The position numbers and the translations under genes were made by a program. Below, in pieces: positions 1 through 8,349 of a stretch of 39,395 nucleotides of DNA (positions are counted from its first letter, which is position 1; the number at the start of each line of letters is the position of its first letter). The stretch covers positions 23,719 through 63,113 of the forward strand of contig DCTX01000070.1 of assembly GCA_002329325.1 (NCBI GenBank), read 5' to 3'. The stretch is from Anaerolineales bacterium UBA1429. GTDB taxonomy: Bacteria; Chloroflexota; Anaerolineae; UBA1429. The notes under the pieces were generated by a model. That model was not told where the DNA came from. It saw only the letters and a list, made by a program, of their open reading frames with translations, and did not search any database.

Positions 1-271
1 GAGCCGCGACCTGGCGGCGGCGCGGGACGGCCAGTGGGTGCGGGTGGGCGGGCTGGTGGTGGTGCGCCAGCAGCCGCCCACGGCCAAGGGCTTTGCGTTC
101 TTTACGCTGGAGGACGAATGGGGCCTGATGAACGTGATCGTGCGGCCCCAGGTCTTTCAGGCGCGGCGCGAGGTGTGGGTGGGGGCGCGGGTGCTGGATG
201 TACAGGGCAAGGTGGAACGCGCCCACGGCCAGGTGAACCTGATGGCCGAGGCCGTCTGGGCGGTGGGGTGA
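1..271 (+). CDS. dnaE2: DnaE2/ImuC-type DNA polymerase III alpha, C-terminal end (5' truncated)
   Basis: Only the last ~89 codons are in the window; the frame is open from the first bases and stops with TGA at 269-271. The visible part is the OB-fold that follows the polymerase core in the C-family: a VRVGGLVVVRQ strand, then TAKGFAFFTLEDEWG, NVIVRP, and a closing VQGKVER strand. The protein ends straight after the OB-fold, without the extra C-terminal domain of replicative DnaE1. That favours the error-prone DnaE2/ImuC branch, which acts in damage-induced translesion synthesis, often beside imuA/imuB. The catalytic PHP and palm regions lie upstream of the window, so the DnaE1/DnaE2 choice is an inference. 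Codon use is strongly GC-rich, like the genes right of 21300. A short inverted repeat, GGCTTC/GAAGCC at 280-295, lies just past the stop but has no T-run. Confidence 0.8.
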   Translation, partial: SRDLAAARDGQWVRVGGLVVVRQQPPTAKGFAFFTLEDEWGLMNVIVRPQVFQARREVWVGARVLDVQGKVERAHGQVNLMAEAVWAVG

Positions 272-312
272 GGGGTGTAGGCTTCACCAGAAGCCGCTGG
301 CCCGCGCCTCGC

Positions 313-624
313 TCACGACACTCCCAGGTCATCGGATACGCAGAACCACTTGCCTGCGTTCACCCGGAACACGGCAACGACCGATTCGGCAGCATCGCAT
401 ACCCTAACCTCAATCCCGTCGGCTGAACTCCCCCATGGCTCAGAACTGAGGGTCTCGATGCAGAATCCTTCCGCAGAGAAGCTCTTCTCCCAAGAACGCC
501 AGCTGGCGGACCGCCACCGATATCCGGATGCCTTGAGCATATCCCTAATGGCCCAGGTCGGGGCGCTCCCCCGCTCCTGCTGGTTCCCGATCCTCACCAA
601 GAGACGCTCTGATTCGAGGGGCAC
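313..624 (-). CDS. Small protein, or displaced C-terminal domain of the upstream UvrD-like helicase
   Basis: A 103-codon frame starting at GTG 624 overlaps the last 31 bp of the helicase gene (stop at 594-596) in the -1 frame. The product contains a pattern I know from small nucleic-acid-associated modules: RLLVRIGNQ, then an IRDMLKASGYRWRSASWRSWEKSF stretch (approximate residues 26-49), then PW and VRVCDAA. It resembles the 'LK..GYRW....WEK' domain found at the end of some nucleases and helicases. It has no signal peptide or membrane segment. It may be a translationally coupled partner. Alternatively it is the helicase's own C-terminal domain split off by a one-base change in the G-run at 618-621 (C-run on the coding strand), since one more C there would fuse the two frames. 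I cannot decide between these from sequence alone. Confidence 0.55.
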   Translation of the reverse strand: MPLESERLLVRIGNQQERGSAPTWAIRDMLKASGYRWRSASWRSWEKSFSAEGFCIETLSSEPWGSSADGIEVRVCDAAESVVAVFRVNAGKWFCVSDDLGVS

Positions 625-3341
625 GCAGGGAATCGGGACCAGTCTATCTTGCTCATCGGATGTCGCCTCTCTAGCTCTTCTAGGAACGGTGACTTCTCGC
701 TTCCATCCGTGATAATGACCAGTGTGGCTACAGCTCTAGTCAGGGCAACGTACAAGAGGCGTCGCTCCTCATTGACGATACGCTCAAGGCTTTGTCCAAG
801 GACTCTCGAGAAGACCCAGTCTGGATGAATGAGTGGAAAGCGTCGATCAACCGCGTCTAGCACGATTACCATCGTGCGCTCCAGACCCTTGTACTTGTGA
901 ACGGTAGAGCCATCAATGTGCTTACCAAGATCCTCAGCGAACGAAGATCGAATCGCCTCGGTGAAGCGCTCTAGCTCACTTACTCTGCCGTTATCTTGGT
1001 CGCGAGAGACCGTATACCAAGGCAGGTTGTTCGTCCGACAAAGCAGCGCGACGTCCATATGGTTTCTGAGAGCATGAGATGCCAGCCGCGATACCATCGG
1101 CGTGACAACATCTCTCCGGTACTGCTCTCTCTCGATCACCGATGGCTCGAAACTCTCAAGAGAGGCCACAAGAACCTCTCCGGCAGAGGACTTGTACGCT
1201 CTAGCAGGTTGGCCTAGACCATGCATCAAATCGTTTCCGATGGAGACGATCTTGCCGCAGGAGCGGTAGTTCGTGGAGAGGTAGAGCTGACGTGCTTCTC
1301 CAAAGTACTCCGTAAAGCACTCAAAGAATCGCAGATCGGATCCCGCAAAACCGTTTATCGCCTGCCAATCATCTCCAACACAGAAGAGCTCGACATTGGC
1401 GTTTCGGCTTCTGATTGCGCCAACCAGCCTGTGAAATAGCTCGGAAAAGTCCTGGAACTCATCAATGCAGATGTGCGAGAGAGCCTCGAGATTCCCGCTC
1501 TCCGACTTTCGCCGGAATACCGTCTGTCCCTGTTCGATAGCTCTGGCAGCTCGCTGCAGCAGTCCATTGAAGTCATCCTCACCGCTGGCGCTCAGCCTCT
1601 CCATGTAGCCAGCATAGATCTCGATTGCGAGCTTGAGAAACGACTCCTCAACGCTGGAGATGGGCGAGTGTGCCTCTACCAACTGCTCGAGCCCAGATGG
1701 CGAAAGGCATTGTTGACGACATCTACCAATGAAATTCATCAGGGCTTTGGTAAAGCTGTCGATCGCCCTCTCTCTCACTTTGAGCCAAAGCTCGTCTTCG
1801 GAAAGTGGTACGCACGAAATGCCCTGCCGCTCAAGTCGTGTCTTGAGCAGCCTGCGAAACGATTCGCTATCATTTCCGGCAAGATCGCGAGGCGCGAATT
1901 CCAGCAACATCCAGTTTCGCCTGGAGGCCCAATAGGCCCGCTTTTTGCGAACCGTCTGGCGATAGTTTGGATCGTCTAGCATCCCAAAGTACTCAATAAC
2001 GACACCCCTATCCGATCCTCGAAAAAGAGTAAAGTCCGGCCTATAGTTGACCCCGTTCCAGTCATGACTGTACTCGTAGAGATAAGGGATATCGTGTTCA
2101 CAGAGAAAGTCTGCGATGACCTTCTCTCCATGGGACTTGACATGCTTACCATCGATGCTGACTCTTGGCAGGAATCTGCGGAATCTGAGGAATTCGTCTC
2201 TGTCGCGATGATAGCCGCCAGCAACAATGCGTTCCCAGTCTTCCCGAAAATGAGCCATCATGAGAGCACGGATCCGCTCTCGAGTTTCGGGAATCTGTAG
2301 GTTGTCGTCGACGACCTGCTGGACAACCCTGCTCAACTGCTGAGCGCCATCTTCCGGGGCATCATACAACAGATCTTCCTGCGGATGGACAATCGCGTAG
2401 GCCAAAGCATGAAAAGTCATCACATACGGCAGGGCAACGTCGAGCTGTGAGGAAACAGAGTCTACTACGCTGGCCTGAATGTCGTCTCCGTTGCTTGCCC
2501 CAGAAGGATTTGCACCTCGAGATCTACGAGCAATCTCAGCACTGAGTAGCGCGTCGGCCTCATTGTTGAGTAGGCGCAAGAGCCGAGCGCGAATCTCGAG
2601 GGCGGCCTTGCGATTGAAGGCAAGGACTAGAAGCTCGCTTGGGGAGACATGGCAGTGCTTTATGAGGAACAACGCACGGCTTACGAGGGTAGATGTTTTG
2701 CCACTTCCCGCACGAGCTACGACTTGCACATGACCGCCTAGCGAGGCAATGGCGGCAATCTGCTCATCGTCGGGAGCAACTACGGAGCCGTTTGCTTTGT
2801 TGCCCATATTGGTAATCACCCACTCACGCACAAAAGAGTGGATCTTCTCTTCAAATTCGCGCTTGGTGATGAAGCCCTCACAACAATCGCGATAGTAATC
2901 CGACAGACTCAGGAAATCATGCTGAAGTCTTCTTCGGATCTCTTTCCATAATTCGACCCGCTTTCTTTCGAGTTCTTCCTGTTTGAGCTTCTCTCTATTG
3001 AGTTGTTCAAGATCTTCGATTTTTCTCCGAATCGCGTTCTCGGCATCAAGCTGCCTCTGAGCTGCTAAGCGCTCTCTTTGCTCGCGTTCAGCCTGGAGTT
3101 CACGAAGCCTTCCTGCCCGCCGTTCGGCCATCAGGACTGGAAGGTCGCGCCACTCGTTCTCGTTCAGCAAGGCACGCAGCCTGATGAGCATCTTTCGCTC
3201 GTAAGGATCACCCGTGTCAGGATCTGACACCAAACTAGGAGCGAGCTCCGAGAGGTAGTAGTCCTCATGTGCCTCCCACGAGTTCCAGTGCCTTATCAAA
3301 TCATCGATAATCCTAGCCGCTTCACTCTCGGATGACAGCAA
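594..3341 (-). CDS. Superfamily 1 (UvrD/Rep-type) helicase with inserted PD-(D/E)XK-like nuclease domain
   Basis: 915 residues. Residues ~72-135 form a highly charged coiled coil. Helicase motif I is ARAGSGKT at 209-216 and the Ia region is LLVLAFNRKAA. The TFHALAY segment at ~309-315 precedes an insertion at ~400-482 with restriction-endonuclease-like spacing: E406, the PDF of RPDFTLF (D436), the IEYFG strand (E450) and downstream lysines. The helicase then resumes with motif II (ICIDEFQDFS), GDDWQAINGFAGS, NYRSC, the HKYKGLE motif V region and LLYVALTRA motif VI. Known relatives couple translocation to cutting in phage defence or repair; the substrate here is unknown. The start is TTG at 3339-3341, behind a GGGGG-containing Shine-Dalgarno. 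Codon use is less GC-rich than the flanking core genes, which suggests acquisition. It reads away from the broken addB and may occupy the place expected for addA. Confidence 0.85.
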   Translation of the reverse strand: MLSSESEAARIIDDLIRHWNSWEAHEDYYLSELAPSLVSDPDTGDPYERKMLIRLRALLNENEWRDLPVLMAERRAGRLRELQAEREQRERLAAQRQLDAENAIRRKIEDLEQLNREKLKQEELERKRVELWKEIRRRLQHDFLSLSDYYRDCCEGFITKREFEEKIHSFVREWVITNMGNKANGSVVAPDDEQIAAIASLGGHVQVVARAGSGKTSTLVSRALFLIKHCHVSPSELLVLAFNRKAALEIRARLLRLLNNEADALLSAEIARRSRGANPSGASNGDDIQASVVDSVSSQLDVALPYVMTFHALAYAIVHPQEDLLYDAPEDGAQQLSRVVQQVVDDNLQIPETRERIRALMMAHFREDWERIVAGGYHRDRDEFLRFRRFLPRVSIDGKHVKSHGEKVIADFLCEHDIPYLYEYSHDWNGVNYRPDFTLFRGSDRGVVIEYFGMLDDPNYRQTVRKKRAYWASRRNWMLLEFAPRDLAGNDSESFRRLLKTRLERQGISCVPLSEDELWLKVRERAIDSFTKALMNFIGRCRQQCLSPSGLEQLVEAHSPISSVEESFLKLAIEIYAGYMERLSASGEDDFNGLLQRAARAIEQGQTVFRRKSESGNLEALSHICIDEFQDFSELFHRLVGAIRSRNANVELFCVGDDWQAINGFAGSDLRFFECFTEYFGEARQLYLSTNYRSCGKIVSIGNDLMHGLGQPARAYKSSAGEVLVASLESFEPSVIEREQYRRDVVTPMVSRLASHALRNHMDVALLCRTNNLPWYTVSRDQDNGRVSELERFTEAIRSSFAEDLGKHIDGSTVHKYKGLERTMVIVLDAVDRRFPLIHPDWVFSRVLGQSLERIVNEERRLLYVALTRAVATLVIITDGSEKSPFLEELERRHPMSKIDWSRFPACPSNQSVSW

Positions 3342-3561
3342 TCCTATACCCCCTATAACCCAAGCCCACCTACATCAAGATCGATGTGCAGCTCACTACG
3401 AAACTCAGTGATAGTACCACCCAAAAGACAAATTCATCAAGCCTTTGATCTGCGTCATAGGCGATGTTGCGGAATGGAGGCCATGACTTTGTTCGGTCAG
3501 ACCAGCGATAGCGAGCAGTGTGTGCTCCGGTCGCAGAGAACCGCGAGACATACCGGGATAA

Positions 3562-3912
3562 CTACACGGGACCTGCGATTCTGGCGATGTTGCAGGAGAG
3601 AGCCGTCTCCTCCCACGCAATCTCCCCCTGCCGCCACTCCGAATCGTTCGTCGGCATAGCATCGGGGTGCGCCTGTGGCTGCGGCGCGCCGGCATCGCGA
3701 CGCGCCGGTGCTTCGGCTCGCTCGAACAGGTTGCCACAGCGCAGACACTGGGCATGGAACTCTTTCGTGCCTACCCGGACGATCTGGCACCCGCAGGTCC
3801 ACTTGTGCATCGTCGAGCGCCCCTGGGGACGGGCCTCGGGGTCGGCCCACCAATCCAGGGGCTTGCCCTTGGGGCTCACGACGGGCTCGGCCAGGGGGGC
3901 GGGTTCGGGCAC
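3562..3912 (-). other. Foreign Cys-rich (zinc-ribbon-like) tail fused to the addB relic
   Basis: The final ~115 codons of the addB-relic frame do not look like AddB. They contain DWWADPEARPQGRSTMHKWT followed by a C-x-C pair and, 13 residues on, a C-x2-C pair (about 3733-3795). This layout fits a zinc ribbon such as those ending SprT-like metalloproteins or small DNA-binding proteins. The stretch then passes into lower-GC sequence toward 3562. The simplest reading is a recombination junction in which the end of another gene was joined in frame to truncated addB; the family of the tail is a guess. Confidence 0.4.
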
Positions 3913-5456
3913 GTCATAGGCGCGCAGGAACTCGGCAGAGCGCCCGTCGGCGGGGCGCACATGCACCCCCGCGCCGATCAGCGGGTGCAGCCAGGCGACA
4001 AAGACCCGACAGGGATGCGTCCCCTCGGGCGGCGTCACCCGCGTCACAAAGGCCTCGAACTTGTCCCATAGGGCCTGGGCGGCCGCGCCATGGGGAGCCG
4101 ATCCAGGAGGCGATCCCTCGTCGTCCGGGCCGTTTTCGTCGTCCTGGGGCCCCTCGGCCGTCTCCACCAGCAGGGCAAAGTTCTCGCGCCAGGCTTCCAG
4201 GCCGCCCAGAACGTTGCCCCAGCGGGCTACTCCCGTCAGAGCCTCGGCGTCTTCGCGGACGATGCCCTGGCGCCCCCAATCGAGGTGGGGCGAGCGCCAG
4301 GTCTCCACCGTGAGGCGCCATGGAAAGGCGGTTTGGTCGGGTAAGGTGAGGCGTAGCAGGTCCAGCAGTGCAGACACGGCCGGGTTGATGGCCAGAGGCA
4401 GGCCGCCGGCGATGTGCACGGGTATGCCGAATTCGGCAGCCGTAGCGGCTACCAGGGATTGATAGGGCTTGAGGCGGCGGGCCAGCAATGCAGTCTGGTT
4501 GAGGCGCAGCCCGTCCTCCACGACGCGCGCCTTGAGCCAGCGCAGGGCCGCCCGCACCTCGGCTGCGCGATCGGTGGTGGCGACGAGAGAGATGGCGCCA
4601 TCGGCAGGCTCTCGTGTGCTCTCGCCTCCGAGGAAGGTGCGTTCCAGATGGGCCAGCGCCGACGCCTGCCCGGAGACAGACGTGACCGGCAGCGGCTCGG
4701 CGACAACGCCCAGGTCCGCTTCCAGCGCGGCACGGGCCCGCGCCGCGCGACGATGCACGATGCGCGGCGTGTTCGCTTCGGGCGCGCCGGTGAGGGCGAT
4801 GCAGGTCTCCTGCACGCGTCCCGCCAGCAAGCGCAACAGGCGACGCTGTACGCTGGTGAGGCATCAAAGCCGTCCACCAGAAGGGCGGGCCACGACTGGG
4901 GCGTCTCAGGGTGTTGCTCCACGGCCTCGGCGGCCAACCAACCCAGCCCGGCATAGTCAGCCCAAGCGTGCCGTTGCAGGCTGGCTTGATAGGCTTGATA
5001 CAGAGAGACCAGTTCGGTCAGGCGGGGCTCGTTGCCCATTTGCCTGACGGCGGCCGAGAGATCCTCTGGAAAGACGCCGCCGGCTTTGAGCTCGTTGATC
5101 AGGTCCAGGACGATCTCGGCGAATCCGGGCGCGTCTCTCAAGGGGGCGTAATGGTGCAGGTCGGCCTGGGCGATGAGGGTGCGCAGCAGCCTGTGCTGGA
5201 GGGGCTGACTCAAGAGGACGTACGCCCCTCCCGTGGCACCCAGGATCTCTCGATAGAGGTCCCCAAAGGTGCCCACCCGCACGCCCAGGGCGCCGCCGGC
5301 CTGGGCCAAGCGGCGTTGCCAGGCCCGGGCCTGCAGCCGGGTGGCAACGAGCACGCGGGGCTCGCCACCCAGCTGGCACGCGATCTGCCTGGCGCGCTCG
5401 ACCAGGTAGGCGGTCTTGCCGCCTCCGGGGGGCGCCAGGTAGAGATGGATGGGCAT
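3562..5456 (-). pseudogene. addB: AddB-like helicase/nuclease subunit, frameshifted and 3'-truncated
   Basis: The gene begins at ATG 5454-5456 with LYLAPPGGGKTAYLV, the Walker A region of AddB/PD-(D/E)XK-family subunits of the AddAB double-strand-break end-processing nuclease. The frame is good until ~4860 (ALLVDGFDA), then becomes arginine/serine/proline junk. The homologous protein continues in another frame from about 4857 (TSVQRRLLRLLAGRVQETC). A single missing base near 4857-4866 explains this. The second frame keeps AddB-like character (SLVATTDRAAEVRAALRWLKARV, QTALLARRLKPY, FGIPVHIAGGLPL) until about 3910, then runs into an unrelated Cys-rich tail. About 500-600 AddB-like residues remain of a family normally near 1000 or more, and the C-terminal FeS nuclease domain is gone. 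Either the gene is dead or the assembly has an indel; the truncation argues for a real relic. No addA follows. Confidence 0.75.
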
Positions 5457-6012
5457 AGAGAGACCTCCGACCAGCCCAGACCAGCGACCGCTTGGGGGGC
5501 CTGCGGTCGATCTTGCCAGTGGATCAGCGGCTAATCATCCCGGGCTGTCCTGCACCAATGTGGCGAGCCTCTTCCTGGATATCCTCTCCGCAGAGCGTCC
5601 GGTGAGGAGCGATCCCGACCAAAGTCCATGACAAGTCCCTGGTCGGTCGGCGTTTCTCTTGCCAGGAGGCGCCGCACAAGCTGCCCACATGTTGGGGGCG
5701 GCTAGCGCGCCGCCATCCTTGGAGCCGATCCGCAGGCGATTCCGCATGGGCGTGGCTCCGCAAGGCATCGTATCTGTGCATTACCCGACGGGACGCACGC
5801 CCGATTCGGGCTTGTCCCACCGGCCAGCCGGCGTCACTTTCTGTGAGGCAGTGGCGTGCACTATCCTCATTGCTCGCCCTCGTCAGGCAGTCGAACCCTC
5901 TGTTTGCAGCTGTGACAAGACCTCACTGGTGCACGGCAGTATGGAACTCCGAATACTACGTTCTTGCTTCTCTCGTCAGGGCATCGTTGCTCTGTGTTGG
6001 GCTCGGGCAGGC
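5457..6012. other. Intergenic stretch between addB relic and defence operon, no gene recognised
   Basis: This stretch of about 556 bp lies downstream of the HerA-like stop (6013) and upstream of the addB relic start. Frames of 60-140 codons exist on both strands, but they are rich in R, P, S and C, lack ribosome binding sites and show no known motif. I see no rho-independent terminator with a T-run after the HerA-like gene, no tRNA and no insertion-sequence ends. It may be decayed DNA from the rearrangement that broke addB. Confidence 0.4.
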
Positions 6013-7209
6013 CTACGCACTTCCCCCGCCATGCTGGCTCTGTCGTGGCCGGATCTGAACATGCGCGACTGACTCATGTTGATCATCGATCACTAGAGCT
6101 TCGCCTGGCCCTGTCAACCGCTTGATTTGTGCGCCTAGCCCCTCTCCCAGATAGTCCTGACTGAGTGCGTTGATGGCCTGGTAGTCATCACGCGACGTGA
6201 TCCGATGGACTATGCGGATTCCGCACTGGGTAAGGATCTCGCGATCAATAGCTGCGGGCTGCTGGCTCGCAACGATTAGGGATAGCCCGGGCTGTCGTCC
6301 TTCTTTCGCCCAGCGGATGAGGATTTCTTTGGCAAGTGTGCTCTTGCCGCTAGGGCAAAAGTTGTGGGCTTCGTCTATGACCAGCCAGAGCTTCTGCGTT
6401 TCGGCGGTCAACCCTAGCTCTTCTCGTTTCCGGGCAATAGTTCGTCGCCGGAAGAACCAGGTGGCCAGCACTGCAAGAACCAGCGTGCGCAGTCCGTATC
6501 GCCCCTGGGCGATGACGCTCAGATCTAGCACGTTCACCATATCATTGCGCAGAATCTCCCAGATTTCTCGATACTGCCCCTCTGCAAAGATCTGCCAGTC
6601 ATAGGCCATGTCCAGCTTGCGCTGTACAGCTTCTTTCGTGGCATCCAGCCCCTTGAGCCGATCCACCTCCGACGATATATCGTCAATGAAAAAGTCTCGG
6701 CCCAGTCGACGCCCGCACTGACGGACCGCTTTGAAGAGCATGATGCCCTGAAGTTCATTGATGTTCAAGTCAAACAGATCACACCACATCTCTGGCGTCA
6801 GGTCCGATGGATTGAGCCTGAGACCTTGCACCTGGATGCCCCGGCGCTCCATCTCAGCGGGGATCTCGGGATCACCGAACTTCTCGATCGGATCTCCAGG
6901 CACCAGTAGGTTGACCGGAAACCCTCTCGGGGACAAATCGAACCGCCAGAGGCCGTCGCACTCGCTCGCCACGGAGTTCTGCTGCGACATGCTCCAGAAT
7001 ATGCCTTGGGGGTCGACCACCAACACGATGTCCTCGGCCAGCTTTGCCAGTTCCTCGACGATGACGCCGAGACTGTACGACTTGCCTGTGCCCGTCTTGC
7101 CGCACACCAGGATGCGCTGAGATCTGGTAGCATCAATTGCCAGGGTCCCCGATTCTGCCTGGTCGAAACCGACGACGATTTCCTTCTTGTTTCTATCCAT
7201 CAGGAACAC
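6013..7209 (-). CDS. HerA/FtsK-like (DUF87) ATPase, last gene of the PglZ defence operon
   Basis: 398 residues. The Walker A motif GKTGTGKSYSLGV lies near residues 37-45, followed by VLVVDPQGIFW. Walker B is LWLVIDEAHNFCP at ~281-293, and IVASQQPAAIDREIL is the sensor region typical of HerA-type hexameric DNA translocases. The C-terminal RLTGPGEALVIDD strand is also family-typical. HerA proteins pump DNA with nuclease partners such as NurA, and recur in defence loci with SIR2, nucleases or PglZ. The gene follows the PglZ-like gene (stop at 7231) by ~20 bp. A GGAGGAGGG Shine-Dalgarno supports the GTG start at 7207-7209; an ATG three codons on (7200) is possible. There is no nuclease domain in this protein, so it probably serves as the motor for another subunit of the operon. 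It may do the job that BrxL or BrxHII does in BREX. Confidence 0.88.
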   Translation of the reverse strand: MFLMDRNKKEIVVGFDQAESGTLAIDATRSQRILVCGKTGTGKSYSLGVIVEELAKLAEDIVLVVDPQGIFWSMSQQNSVASECDGLWRFDLSPRGFPVNLLVPGDPIEKFGDPEIPAEMERRGIQVQGLRLNPSDLTPEMWCDLFDLNINELQGIMLFKAVRQCGRRLGRDFFIDDISSEVDRLKGLDATKEAVQRKLDMAYDWQIFAEGQYREIWEILRNDMVNVLDLSVIAQGRYGLRTLVLAVLATWFFRRRTIARKREELGLTAETQKLWLVIDEAHNFCPSGKSTLAKEILIRWAKEGRQPGLSLIVASQQPAAIDREILTQCGIRIVHRITSRDDYQAINALSQDYLGEGLGAQIKRLTGPGEALVIDDQHESVAHVQIRPRQSQHGGGSA

Positions 7210-7230
7210 TCTCGTACCCTCCTCCCCGTA

Positions 7231-8337
7231 TCAGGGCTCTTCTGGTTCTCTGACCATGAGCGGTACTACAGATTCCCAGGCCGATATGCCGCCATGCACG
7301 CCCCATTCATTGTTGCGAAACGAGCGGGTCATGTATGGTACGCGGAACACAGTGTAGTTCTGACCATGAGATCGACAGGTCAGACCATAAGGGCGTCGGA
7401 ACGAGCCCTTTGCATACCGAGGCCAGCGCGCGTTCTCACTGTGCAAATCCTCAATGAGCGTCAACCTAGACTCGAGTTCATCTCTCCAGAGGATGCCATG
7501 GTCCGCACACAGCACGGCCAAGACGCGCCGTCCTGACTGCGATAGCGTCTCTATCAAGATGCTGAAGCGCGAGAGGATCTGATCACGATAGTAGGCGATC
7601 GGCGGTCGATCATGATGCGCGTGGCAGAGCTGATCTAGCCCCGACAGAGTGACCTGAACATACGCTCGTCCGGTGTGAATGTGCTCAACACTGGCCAGTA
7701 CCTCGCAAAAAGACCTGACACGCTCGACCTGAGAGGGCGCGAAGGTGTCGTGGAGATCGGCAGCGAGCTCATTGCCGTCAGTCGAGTAGTAGGTAAAAGC
7801 CACCTGATTGACATAGCCGCGCGCAAACAGGCGGCGCGATAGGCTGGGATCACCTACAACCGCTCGATAGCCGTGCTCTGTGATGCTTACCCCATCCACA
7901 AGACACGGCTGGGCGCCCACATCTTCTGGCAAGTCGTAGTAGGAGAGACCGTCAACGATGACAAGCACAACGGTGTCGGCCCCGGTGCGAACTGCCCTCT
8001 GTTCGACAATACGCGCGATATCGCTCTGCTTTGTGAGCACGCGCCGAGCCAGCTCCAGGTTCTCAAAGAGCTTTAGCGAAAGAGACCACGGGTCAGGGCG
8101 TCCCGTGAGATGGTGCGCAGGGAAAGGCCACTCGATCGAGTCGTCGAGACAATACTCTCTTCTCTCCTCGACGAGACCAGGCCCGTCCAGTCGCAGCAGA
8201 TACTCGTCTCCCCGAGGGATCGGCCAGGCATCTTCTAGGTACAAGAGATGCAGTGGATTCCCCCGAAAGCACGCCGGATACGCGTCAATCGCTTGGGAGA
8301 AGTGCTGTGTGACGCGCAATAGCTCATCCTGGCTCAT
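7231..8337 (-). CDS. pglZ: PglZ-family protein (alkaline-phosphatase superfamily)
   Basis: 368 residues. The metal-binding landmarks of the alkaline phosphatase/PglZ fold appear in order: VLVIVDGLSYYD with D129; GLDQLCHAHHD with D235 and H239; LCADHG with D279/H280; and WGVHGGISAWESVVPL with H348. The last pattern ('HGG.S..E..VPL') is a strong PglZ hallmark. PglZ is the universal core component of BREX and Pgl phage-defence systems. It is shorter than typical BREX PglZ (roughly 650-850 residues), because the N-terminal region before the fold is only ~120 residues. The ATG start (8335-8337) has an AGGCGGG Shine-Dalgarno and lies 12 bp after the large ATPase stop. No PglX methyltransferase is encoded nearby. 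It could be called an arylsulfatase-like protein, but the operon context makes PglZ the better call. Confidence 0.85.
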   Translation of the reverse strand: MSQDELLRVTQHFSQAIDAYPACFRGNPLHLLYLEDAWPIPRGDEYLLRLDGPGLVEERREYCLDDSIEWPFPAHHLTGRPDPWSLSLKLFENLELARRVLTKQSDIARIVEQRAVRTGADTVVLVIVDGLSYYDLPEDVGAQPCLVDGVSITEHGYRAVVGDPSLSRRLFARGYVNQVAFTYYSTDGNELAADLHDTFAPSQVERVRSFCEVLASVEHIHTGRAYVQVTLSGLDQLCHAHHDRPPIAYYRDQILSRFSILIETLSQSGRRVLAVLCADHGILWRDELESRLTLIEDLHSENARWPRYAKGSFRRPYGLTCRSHGQNYTVFRVPYMTRSFRNNEWGVHGGISAWESVVPLMVREPEEP

Positions 8338-8349
8338 TACGTCGCCCGC

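Noticed and set aside
5659..6072. Possible small gene after the HerA-like stop
   Set aside because: Cys/Arg-rich translation without motif; it overlaps the HerA gene end on the other strand.
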